Shown piece by piece: positions 13,479 to 26,240 of a DNA stretch of 64,000 bases. Source of the DNA: Ficedula albicollis (lineage: Eukaryota; Chordata; Aves; Passeriformes; Muscicapidae); the NCBI RefSeq assembly GCF_000247815.1, contig NC_021692.1, positions 4,284,961-4,348,960 of the forward strand. Reading direction: 5' to 3'. The translations under genes and the position numbers were made by a program. Under the pieces are notes generated by a model, which saw only the letters and a list, made by a program, of their open reading frames with translations, did no database searches and had not been told where the DNA came from. Positions within the stretch are counted from its first letter, which is position 1. Every line of letters starts with the position of its first letter.

Positions 13479-13601
13479 TGTGGGAATCATCCTCTTCCTC
13501 CTCCTGTGGTGGCGTTTGTCTCAACGGTGGGATTTGCCAAGAGGGATCCTCCCAGCTCTGTCACTGCTCCTCTGGCTTCCAGGGACCTCAGTGCCAGCAC
13601 A
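13479..13601 (+). CDS. MEGF6: MEGF6 exon, first EGF-like module after the EMI domain
   Basis: The 123-bp exon is phase 1 at both ends, with donor CACA|GTAAGC. It encodes a Ser-rich linker (six serines in a row) then CGGVCLNGGICQEGSS, LCHCSSGFQGPQCQH. The pattern C-x3-C-x-N-G-G-x-C ... C-x-C-x-x-G-F-x-G-x-x-C is a classic six-cysteine EGF module without calcium-binding residues. Human MEGF6 has a matching module ending CPPGFQGPRCQY (from memory). The acceptor AG at 13477-13478 is preceded by a weak pyrimidine tract. The upstream in-frame AG at 13447-13448 would introduce a stop at 13469, so I chose 13479. The linker is longer than in human, which leaves slight doubt about the 5' edge. Confidence 0.82.
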
Positions 13602-16600
13602 GTAAGCAGCCCTGCCAAATTCCTCCTTTAATTCCGAGCTGGAAGAGGAGAGGCTTTGGAGCGAGGGATGCCCTGATTTATTTACGTTTTATCGTCGCCG
13701 CTGTTTTATCTGCAAAACTCCAACAATCTCCTCTTGGCTTTCGTGGTGTTTGGGGAACTTGGATGTTTGGAAAGGAAATACTTATCATGACTTGCTGTGA
13801 AACACAGCTCGGTGCTGTACAATAGCCTTTATTCCTGGCTGCTGTCCGTGGCAGGATTTGCTGGAATCGGAGAAGGAAGCTGATTAAAGTTGGGTCAAAC
13901 AAAGGAACCCTGGGGTCACTGCCTGTGGGGCAGTGTGGCTCTGAGTGCCACCTTGGAAAGGAACGTCCTCCTCTTTTGGCCAGGCTGCATTTTGGGGCTG
14001 CTGAGCTTTATTTAATCAACCTTTGTGAGATATACAAACTCCCTCTTGAAGGTTATCGAGTTTCCTATATTTGGTGGCTCACAGATGTTCTGGTCTGGGA
14101 GCAAACAACCCCAAAAAGCTGGGATGTTCCCTGGGCTGAGAACACATTCCTTGGGCTGCAGGGACACACATTTGTGTCTCTGCTCCCTCTCACTGCTGAG
14201 TCTGCAAGGTCCAGGCAGTAGTGCTTGCTCACATCATCTTCAGATGATGCTGGTTTGTAGCACCAAATAAGACTTTTCTCTTTACCATTCATGTCTGTAC
14301 CTTCTGAGACTCTCAGTTCTGTCCTCTTTTGGAACCAGAGGTGTAGGAGATCTGACCAGGAAAGGCTGGAGAGGAGCATTTTATCAGAACCCTAACCCTG
14401 AGTAACCAGAACCAAGGGCAAAAAGATGAAGTGTGAATCAGTCAGTGCAGGGAACACACATCCTCTCTCATCCAGGCTGATGGGGTAAATGTTGGGTGTT
14501 TTCCTGTGCAGAACCTGAGAGGCAAAAAGCATTTTCACACTTGGAAATGTTTAGCAATTCCCACAGTTATAATGGGTTGCAGCTTTGAAAATCCAACACA
14601 CATTTTGGAGACCCCCAATATTTTATTAAAAGGGAAATGGTTGGCTTGATTTGGAGGAGAGGAAAATACTGGAGGGGCACTGATGTTACTTGCCTTGCAC
14701 CTGAAGGGACCTGAAGTTGGGGCTTTGGGTCTGACATGTCTGTCATATTTTAAATATATGTCTGAGATCCTGAATATCTGTTGTCAGATCCCACTGTCAC
14801 CGTTTTGGCAGAGTAGTGGGAATGGGTTGTGAAAAGGGATGGCCAAGGATGCACAAGGATACAAATTACAGCTCCACTACCTGAAATTAAAGGAAGAAAC
14901 CAGTCCAAACTCTGGTATTTTGGAGTGAACTAATTACAAGGAACAGGAAGAATGTGAAGTGGAGGGGATAAATCATTCTTTGTGCTGCTTGTCCTGAGTT
15001 TGTAAAGCATTAATTGCCCCATTGCCTCCTGGCAGAGGAAAGCTCAGCTGAACCAGGAGCATTCCTCTGCATTGGCAACCTCAAATTATTTTAATTCCTG
15101 GGTGATTTATATTTCACACCCAGGGCAGAGATGACCCCCTGCCATCCCACTCCCTGCCATCCCCTTCTGCCAGACAGCACTTTGCTGTTTCCCAGGCCCA
15201 TCATTTGGAAAGGTTTGAGCATTTTCATTACCTGCGGGTGAAGCACAGACACAGGCACACAGGAGTGGGGAGTGTTCATTTTGCAAGCACCTTCAGAAAG
15301 CTTTCCTGACTTTCCAGTCTCATTTTCATTTTGGTTTCCATCCTGCATTTAGAGAGATGAAACAGCTGTATTAGTCTTAGCTTGCAGCAAATTTATAATT
15401 TTTTGTCTGTTTCTTAATGTCTTTTGTTATTTGTAGCATTTTTCAAAACTCACTTGCCACAGAGAATGTGCTGATTGAGGATACAGGAAGACCCCAGTCA
15501 CAAGATCATCCTTCCCTTAATCCTCATTTCTTACTGACTCATGTCAATGGTTCTCTTTGGTAAATACTTTTTTTGGACAAATTTCTGGTGCAAAACCTAA
15601 TTGTTGGAATTTTCATCTTCTCTTTCACTGTTAAAAGTGCTCTGAGTGGTTGGCTTTGCTCATCAGTCAACGTTTGTGCTGGATTTTCCTAGTAGGATGA
15701 GAGGCTGCTCTGGGCAGGGACACCTCATCAGGGACTCATTCTCTCCTTATCTGTCACCTGTCAGAGGAGCTGTCCTGGTGTTTGAGATGATGGCTCCTCC
15801 TTGAGGAAGGATGGAGCTGTGGAGTACTGGGCCACGGTCGAGGCTGTTTGGTGACAAGGACATGAAAATAACCCATGTGAGCAAAGCTGTGATATTCCAC
15901 ACGCTGCTCATCTTCAAGAAATCCGGGCAGATCCGAATGGAACCGCTTTTTCTTGCCTGGAAAGAAACACAGACGTGTTTTCTTTAGAGGCAGGACGCTC
16001 CCTGTCCTGGCCAGACTCCTATCAGAGCTTTCAGCACGGGATATTTTTGCTGGCCAGCCCCGAGCAGCAGCAGCTGGGTGTTTACCCTGGCTGGGCAGCG
16101 GCTCCCCACGCTCCCTCCAGGGTGAGGTGCTGTCCTTCCTGCCCTCCTGAGCTGCTGACAGGGACAGCATCCCCTCCCTCTCTGGGTTAAATCACCTCGT
16201 GGTGAAGGCACAGGCTCTGCAGAGCATCGCCTGTGCCCGTCCAGGCTTCAACACCTTTTCTGTTGCCTCTTAGTGGCTTTTTGATCCTGTCAGATGCTGT
16301 CAGTGCAGAAATTTATTATTCTTTTCCCTGCTCTGCTTGTCCACCTGCCATCAAGCGAGCTTTGGTTTGCAGCAAACTGCAGCAGAAGTTGAGCTGGACG
16401 ATATTACAGTGACAATATTTCAGTGACAATATTACAGTGACAATATGACCACAGACTGGTTTGAGCTGAGGATGCAGCCAGGTTGTCTTTGGGATCTTCC
16501 ATCCTTGGTAGATGCAAGGGTTGTAAATGGAATATTCAAAGTTTGGGGTGAGGCTCCCTTTAGAGCTCCTTTTTGGGGGCTTGGATGTAAATGACCTTTC

Positions 16601-16667
16601 AGTGCAGGCTCGTTGCTGGGGGGAGGGGGTGTTGGAGAGCCTGGGCTCTGCTCCAATCCTGCCCACC
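13602..16667 (+). other. MEGF6: MEGF6 large intron, first segment
   Basis: This is non-repetitive intron. The only structure I see is a small degenerate array at 16401-16447. A short CCCTAACCC match near 14390 is too small to be a telomeric array. No exon or RNA gene is apparent. Confidence 0.7.
16401..16447. repeat. Short 14/15-bp tandem repeat, three copies
   Basis: The unit CAGTGACAATATTA is repeated three times with minor changes (CAGTGACAATATTT, CAGTGACAATATTA, CAGTGACAATATGA). Confidence 0.8.
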
Positions 16668-18088
<1,421 letters not shown>

Positions 18089-20502
18089 GATGGGGACAGA
18101 ATACACATTTCTGGTCACATCCTGTACGGCAACCCAAGTCACCAGCCTTCCTGGGAGTCCTTGGGCCACCCAGCGCTCTGAACCCACCCGGGCCTAGAAC
18201 GGGACCTGTGTGTGGGAGGAGGCTGTGCCCAGGGCTGTGAAGGAGGCTGTGTTATTTGTGTGTCCTGCTGTAAGTCAGCTGCTCAGCCTCACCCTTCTCT
18301 TACTGGAGGCTCCCAGCAGAGTGGATCCTTTCAGCAACACTCAGGCTCTGGGGCTCTGCTGCGGGGGCCAGGACCCTGCCTAATTAGCCCGGCTGTGTTT
18401 TGAAGCAGGGGCCAGCCCAAACCTCCTTTGGCTCGGCACAAAGGAGAGGTCAGCTGTGGCGAGCAGGCTGTGATTAGTGTCTGTGCCTGGAGGCCAGCTC
18501 GGGTGGCTTTGTCACCCTCCAGGAGACCATTATTGTTTATTTCTTTTATAGCACGGGCCCCCATTCGCCCAGCCTTTGACGTGCCCCCGGCGTTGTTTGG
18601 TTGACTGAGGACCTGAATTCTCCTGCTAATCTCTGCCAAGCTGTTCAGTTGGAAGCCTTTGGATGTGTTGGGGCTGGGAGAGAGGGGTTTGCTGGAGGCC
18701 AGAGAAACGTGGGGCTGCGAAACACTCAGAGGTGTTGGAAGTCAAAACGGGGAGGGTTCAGTCTTTGGAAGCAAAGGAAAGCACAGGCAGTATTTTCTTG
18801 GATCCAGGAGCCAGATGCTGTTTCCAAGACAGAGAGACTCGCGTGACAGCGCCAGTTCAGACTCAGGTGACTTCCCCAGCCCGAGGAGAGCCTGGTGCAG
18901 ACTTCAGAGTGACGGTAGCAAGGCACTCTGATCGATGCTTCCAGTTCATGAGGCCAATTTAAAATCCGTTTTGTGGAATTAAATGGCTGCAATTGTTCTT
19001 CAGCTGTCAGCTCATTGGAGAGAGTCCACGGTTAATAATACCAGGGCTAAATTAAGCAGAGCACTTCTCCAGCAGCCAAGAAGTCCGAATACTTTTATTT
19101 ATAAGCAGCCTCCTGATTCACAAGGTTAGCCTTCTGCTGGGAGGGGAGAGGAGCCTGAGGCCAGAGGAGATTCCTGCTGGGATTTTCTTGTATTTTGGCT
19201 CGGGGAGGCAGTGGAACAAGGGCGGCTTGTGCAGAGCTCGGCTGCGTCCTGTGCTATCGGCTTGTCCATCAGCCAAGCGTGGTATTTAAGAGCTGGCAAA
19301 CAGGTAGGGCTGAGCTCTTTGAAGAAATCTGGGAGAGGAAACAAGCCAAGGCGATGCAGGGGCTTATTCAGCTAAAAGCCATCTTTTGTAAAGGGAGTTT
19401 GGAAGAAAAGAGAGAATGTGTTGGAGCTGGGGGAACGTCTGTTGTTGTACCTGCATAAGAACTGTCCTGGGACTTGGGATTTGGCACACCAGTGTACCTG
19501 GGACAGGTACAAGTCCCTGTGGGGTGACCCCAGGCCCAGAGTCCCTCACTGAGATGTGTTGGTCAAACGTGGTGCTGTTCATAGCACCTGGCACCGGCTC
19601 CAGCCTCCACATATCTGCAGGGCAATAAATCTGTGATAACTCAGTAGTTCGTACAATCTGAGTTTCTAAAGGTGAACTGGAGTACAGCAAACAGCTTTTT
19701 GGATGTGTGCGATGCTGCCCAGCTCTGTCCAGCTCCATCAGTGAGTGATGGAGCACGTGCAGAGGCAGAAGTATTGCTGGCCATTTGTTTAAAGGAACAC
19801 GATAGTGGGTGAAGCAGAGCTAAAATCTGATGGGCTTTGGTGGATTTGAAATATGGCTGGCTTTGTTTTTTTCAGGCTTTCCTTGGGCTGAGCTCAGGAA
19901 TAAAGGATTTCATGATCATTTAAAAGAGATTATCATATTGGGTGGAAGAAAATATACAGCTCGAGTCCTTTGGATGAGTTGTAGCCCTCTGCTTGGGTTC
20001 TGGCAAATAAATCAGAGTGGAATCTTTGCAGCGTCCACACAGATCTTTACTGCTCCCCATGTTAAGATCTGCCAAGGGTAAGAAAACTTGGAGGGAAATG
20101 ACTCATTGAGCCACCTGAAGAAGACAAAACCCATGCTTTGTTGTGAGGGATAGGCACTTTGGGCCAGGTCATGTGAAGTGATGGATTTTCAAAGCTCTGC
20201 ATCCCCTTCAGTGAGGGCTGAGGCTCCTGGCACCTCCCGTGACCCCTCCTCTGCCACAGCAGCGCCAGTCCCGTGGCAGAACTGCAGCCCTTGTTCTAAT
20301 CTCCCTGCAAAGGATTTCCTTGGAGCTTCCCAGCCAGCTGTGACCAATTAAAACTGCAAAACCGCAGCCACTGGCAGAGCTGGGTGAGGGCTGCGCAGGG
20401 TTTGTGGCTCTGAGAGCGGCCAAGCCTGCCCGAGGTGTTTTCTTCCCGTAAGCCAGCCCAGGAAAGCCAGGCTTGTGAGCTGGAGGTGAGGCAAGGGACA
20501 CT
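18089..20502 (+). other. MEGF6: MEGF6 large intron, non-repetitive segment
   Basis: I see no repeat, exon or RNA gene here. Some AT-rich stretches around 19830-20090 could be regulatory, but nothing in the sequence alone supports a specific call. Confidence 0.6.
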
Positions 20503-20869
20503 TATGGAGGAGAGGGGGTTATTTTCCAGGCAATGTGAAATGCTCCAGCGTAACTGCAGCGCTGGGATCCCATCGTGTAATTGGTAATAAGAAGGATTTG
20601 TTACAGGAATGCAAAGGAGGCTGAATTAAAGCTGAATTCTTGGATTGTTTCTGGAAAGGGTTGAGCCCATCCCCCTGGTCAGGTTGCTATGGAGGAGAGG
20701 GGGTTATTTTCCAGGCAATGTGAAATGCTCCAGCGTAACTGCAGCGCTGGGATCCCATCGTGTAATTGGTAATAAGAAGGATTTGTTACAGGAATGCAAA
20801 GGAGGCTGAATTAAAGCTGAATTCTTGGATTGTTTCTGGAAAGGGTTGAGCCCATGCCCCTGGTCAGGT
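20503..20869. repeat. 185-bp tandem duplication
   Basis: Bases 20503-20687 are repeated at 20688-20869. The copies are nearly identical; the few changes I see are near the ends (CATCCCCCTGG versus CATGCCCCTGG). The sequence is unique-looking intron with no transposon hallmarks. Confidence 0.95.
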
Positions 20870-21010
20870 AGCCAAAGACCATCCCAAGCTCACAGCTCCT
20901 CACCAATTCCCTTTTTCTTGCAATGAGAGAGAACATGTTTGTGAGGGAGAGATTAAAATCTTCAGTTCTTCAGCGGATTCGCAAAAGAGAAATGACAGGG
21001 GACAGCTTGT

Positions 21011-21077
21011 GACAGAATCATCGAATCCTTTAGGTTGGAAAAGACCTTTAAACCATCAAGTCCAATCATTCACCAAC
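21011..21077 (-). mobile_element. CR1 3' end fragment
   Basis: The plus strand reads 'cagaatcatcgaatccttta' then GGTTGGAAAAGACC and CATCAAGTCCAA, the reverse complement of a CR1 3' terminus. Confidence 0.85.
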
Positions 21078-21279
21078 TCTTCCCTTGAAGAACTCTTCCC
21101 CTGCTGAAAACCAGTGGTGTGGGAGCCACACTAGCCATGGGCACAGGGCCAGGTCCCAGCCAAGAGAGGAGGATTGGTGAGTGAGATGAGGAGTGAGGAG
21201 CACAGCAGGAACGAGAAGCATTGCTGCAAAGCTGCCTGCAATTTGTACAACTAATTTATGCTTAAACACACAGCCCACT

Positions 21280-21420
21280 CTGCAATAAATTGTTGGTATG
21301 TTATACTTTCCGTTTCTGGTTTTGGAAAGGTTGGAGAAAACTTTTTTTTTCTGCAATAAATTGTTGGTATGTTATACTTTCCATTTCTGGGTTTGGAAAG
21401 GTTGGAGAAAACATTTTTTA
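21280..21420. repeat. About 72-bp tandem duplication
   Basis: CTGCAATAAATTGTTGGTAT and the following 50 bases occur twice in a row (from about 21280 and 21352), each ending in a T-run. Differences are single bases. Confidence 0.9.
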
Positions 21421-22059
21421 AATTCATTAAGTGCTGCCTTCTCTGAGGCATCGTTTTAAAGCCATATTCTCTGGCAGGTGATAACATCTTTCAAGCAGCC
21501 TCTGAAATGCCTTATCCCCACCTTAGCAACAAGTTTGCCTTTCATTTTTCCCTTGTTTGTTGTGTTTCTGTTTCATCTCCCATTCTGCATGGGCTCAGCA
21601 CAACAGTATAATCGGTTTAATAATTCAGAAACTAACACACGTTGAGATTCCATTAGTTACAAATACCTTTTCTTTTTTTTTCTGGGAAGATGCTCAGAGG
21701 GTTTCCTCCCCAGAGCTCTAATCCATGTGAGTTATGTGAGGAAAGGAGGACACTTTCCACACATTCTTGATCCAAGTTTCACCGCGTGCGAGTTCCTGTT
21801 GTGATTTTTCCCTTCAGATGGAGCTTGATATTCTGGGCAGCCTGAGTTGTTTGATAGTGGAGAAGGAAGAAAATCTAACAACCCCCACGGAGAAATCCAG
21901 GTGACACCAGCCAGTGAAGGAGTTTTTTTATGGCCAATTTTTACTGTTTTACAAAGTTCAAATGGAAAGTGTTACCTTGGAAAGTGGGACACCTCTTGAA
22001 TCAGTGGCACCAGGATCAAAGCACCAGCTCAGGGAATTTGTTCCTCTGCGGCTTCTTTA

Positions 22060-22112
22060 TCATGGAATTATAGAATTTTAGAGTATCCTGGGTTGGAAGG
22101 GACCCAGAAGAA
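22060..22112 (-). mobile_element. CR1-like 3' end fragment
   Basis: TCATGGAATTATAGAATTTT followed by CTGGGTTGGAAGGGACC matches the reverse complement of a CR1 terminus. The expected downstream GATCATCGAGTCC is missing, so the fragment is short. Confidence 0.65.
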
Positions 22113-22710
22113 CCAACAAATCTGTGTCAGGAGCGGAGCTGCGGCCCTGGGACTGCACGTTCCTCAGCAGAGGAATCTCTGCACTGAGAGTCCAGGGGAC
22201 CCTCACCGTTCTGGGCTGAGATTCCCCAGCCCCAGCATGGCTGGTTTCCTCCCAGACACACTTAATTTTATGGGGCTGCAGTTTCCTGTGGCTCAGCTGG
22301 CAGACAGTGACACGTGTGCTGTGTGCAGCCGCTTTTCCCTGGCGCGATTCAGCGTTTGAGGGGCCTCTGCAGCCCCTCCACATTCCCACTGGCCACAGGG
22401 GCACCTGTCCCACCCTGGCTCTCTGTGAGCCAGCCAATAAACCCAGCTTTGCAGGCCAACAGGTGTTTCTAGTTTGCAGGAATGGATATTGACTGCCTGT
22501 CCTCCCGCCTCTCCAAGCCAATAAACCCCTGGATCTGGAAAACCTCCACCCCACGCTGGAGCAGCTCAGGGTGCCAAGAGAGCTCCTTCTCCACGGCAGG
22601 CCCCGAGCTGCTCTCTGAAGTCATTCCTTTGCGTTTGACTTTCCATTTGTGCTGGAGTGTTGGCTGGAAAGCCTGGCACGCTGCAGCTTTTTGGGCACTG
22701 CCATGGCTGT

Positions 22711-22919
22711 TGGGACAATGACACGGTGGTCAACTTCTAGTAGGCGGAAGTGGCCCAGTGGGAGGTCTGATGTGGGGATTATGTAGGAGTCGAATGTAAG
22801 GTCTTTGAAGTCGGTGTACTCGTATGATCAGTATCATTGGTGCCCGATGGCTTTTAGGGTTAGGTCTGGTTCGTTTACTTCGTCCATCATGTAGAGGATT
22901 CGTAGGGAGGGGAGGGCGA
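22711..22919 (-). pseudogene. NUMT: nuclear copy of mitochondrial COX2 fragment
   Basis: The minus strand translates with the vertebrate mitochondrial code as about 68 uninterrupted codons of cytochrome c oxidase subunit II. It runs from [14 protein letters not shown] through GHQWYWSYEY to [12 protein letters not shown]. Two tryptophans in QWYW are TGA, which are stops in the nuclear code and direct proof of mitochondrial origin. The aromatic HQWYW motif is the conserved electron-entry region of COX2. No frameshift or mitochondrial-code stop is present, so the insertion appears recent. It has no start and lies in an intron, so it is not expressed as protein. Confidence 0.95.
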
Positions 22920-24915
22920 CCCCAGCCACGGGGCTGGTACTGGAAAGCAGTTTTTGGTGGTTTTTACCCCACTGAGGGAATCTGCCTTTCCCAGGTTCTT
23001 CTTTCTTCAGTCACGGCACCTCCACGAGGTCTGGTAGGTGGAAGAGCTTTGGTTTGAGGTGGGACCCTGCTGCAGATGGGCTCTGCTAATGCAAGAAGTA
23101 GAATAACCCATGTTTCCTGGCAAAAATAGGGATTCTTTTCCTTTAGAGATTTATGTAGCTTGCTTGAAGACTGGCTAGACCATTCCCAGAGGTCCAACCG
23201 AGCTCTCCTTGCCAGGAGCTGTTTTGAATCACTGGTAATGGGAGTCAGGTCTGTGATTCATGGTCCTGATCTGACTGTCAGAGATCAAAGGGCCAAAACA
23301 ACCCAGCCCAGTGTAAAACCAGCAGGGGCTGAGCTCCCCTGGCTGGGTTAAGTGGAGAAGAGGGGCAGGAGGGTTCTGAGCACCTGAAGAGGACCCAGGG
23401 ATGCTGTGCCTTTCCTTGGCATTGCTGTGTGAGGGGTGTTGGGTTTCAGCTGATGGATGCCAGATGTGTGTCATTAGAGGATACCTCTCCTTACCAGCTG
23501 CAAAGTGTCCATCCCTTCCTCTGCTGTTCTCATCGGGAGAAGCTTGAATTCCCACTATTTCCTGCCAGCTCAGATGTTGTCAGGCTGCTCTTCAGCTGGC
23601 AAGTCTTGGAATTGTGCAGCCCAAACCAGGCACGTGTGGCAAGATCAGGCACTCTGTGTTGATTTGTATTTTTTCAGGAGCTCGGTTAGGATTTGCCTTG
23701 ATAAACTTGACCATAAAATTACATTTTACATATAACTTGCAAAATGAATCCCCAGAAAACTCCAAGGATTTAACTGGAAGAATGCTGGAGATGGTTTTGT
23801 ACTTACGTGAGAAGAAGACATGGCTTTTCACTTTGTGGTCTCTGGTGCAACAGGATATGCTCCTAAAAAAATGACTGTTTTTAAACTGAAGAAATGGTTA
23901 AAAAATAGGAATACAGAGCACTCGTGGTATAGTTAGGGATCAATTCATTAGGAAAATGTTCACACTTTACTTTTCATCAGCAGGAATCTGAGGTTTCTGT
24001 GAGGTTCCACGTGTTTGACACCTCGCTGCAGGGCACTTGTTGAGATCTGTGAATACACAATTTTCCAGGCCCTTGGAAGCTCAGTCTCCTTCCTTCCTGC
24101 CTGTCTCTCCCAGACAGTGCACTTTAGCAAGCTCCCTTCTAGAAATAGCCTGAAAGGCCATTTTTAATTTTTTTAATCCTAAAAGAAAGGTTCATTATAA
24201 GGAAGACAAGGGCAGCAGCTCCCTTTCCTGAGCACTTCCCATGGCTGTTCCCACCTGGCCTTGCCTTGGGGCTGTGTCTGCATCAGGAGGAGGAAGGTGA
24301 GGAGCATTCCATGGGCAGAGATGCAGGAAAGGAGAGGAAAAAGGACCTGGATCTCCTCTGAGGAATGTGTTTGGAGGTGCCTGTCCCTTCCATGCTGCCA
24401 TCCTGGCACGTTCTGTGGTTGGAAATGCAGCATTGGCTTTGACCTTTCCCAATACTCAGGGGAGACTGGAGGTGCTTGAAATGTGTAGGAGAAACAGATG
24501 TAGAAAATGAGTTTTGGGAAGCAGCAGAGCAGGTAATTTTTCTGGTTTCAAATGATTTAGGCATTATCCTCCTCCATACAGGCTGGGAAGCTGCCCTGGA
24601 TTGCACAGGAGAGTAGTGACTCCTGGCAAAAAAAATACATTATTTCAGTCTCCTTTTCCCCCAGTTGCTCAGGATCTCACCTCATTAATAGTGGGGATTT
24701 TGGAATGTCAGATATTTGGCATATCTGGCTATTGGAGCTGTACAATAGGTCCCTGTGGCTGGCTGTCACTGAGCCCCATCTTTCTGTGGGGAGGTGTTTG
24801 ATCTCCACCTGGTTGTGCTGGGACTGGCCCTGCCCAGGAAACCTCTCCCACCTTAAACAACTTTTCCTTCGAGGAGGTAAATTTCCAGTTTAAAACATTA
24901 CATTTATGCTTTTTC
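22920..24915 (+). other. MEGF6: MEGF6 large intron, non-repetitive segment
   Basis: Between the NUMT and the T/C homopolymer I see ordinary intron with no repeats, exon signals or RNA genes. Confidence 0.6.
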
Positions 24916-25895
<980 letters not shown>

Positions 25896-25959
25896 TATGA
25901 ATCTCCCCAGAAGCGAGTAGCCCTGACCCTTTCATTAGAGACAAAAGGGAGTGTGTATA

Positions 25960-26240
25960 AATGTCTTTTGTGGCTTGGCAGTAAACTTGCTGAGGACGAC
26001 ATAAAACGTGCTCATTAAATGCTCTTTACCCAGCATTGCTTTTTGTTTTCTGCAGCACTGTGATGTTTCATCCCACCATTAATTGCCTAATACCAATTAT
26101 GGCATAAACAAGCCATTTGCTAGTGTAACTTTTTCCATTTATTTTCCAAGGTTCTTACTCTTGACACCCATTATGCATCTGGGAACATGAGGGGCAATAT
26201 TTGTGGGGAAATACAAATAACGAGATGGGTGATCAATAAT
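25960..26240. promoter_or_regulatory. Candidate conserved non-coding element (weak)
   Basis: AT-rich, non-repetitive sequence with clustered homeodomain-type cores (CATTAATTGCC, CCAATTATGG, CTCATTAAATG) and no coding potential. The composition resembles vertebrate intronic enhancers and stands out from the GC-rich surroundings. This is inference from composition only; I have no alignment. Confidence 0.25.

Larger units (their letters stand above)
20870..22710 (+). other. MEGF6: MEGF6 large intron with CR1 fragments and a 72-bp duplication
   Basis: It contains a minus-strand CR1 tail (21011-21077), a tandem duplication (21280-21420) and a short CR1-like fragment (22060-22112). The remaining bases show nothing I can annotate. 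Confidence 0.6.

Noticed and set aside
14388..14405. CCCTAACCC-like telomeric motif
   Set aside because: Fewer than two repeat units; expected by chance in 64 kb.
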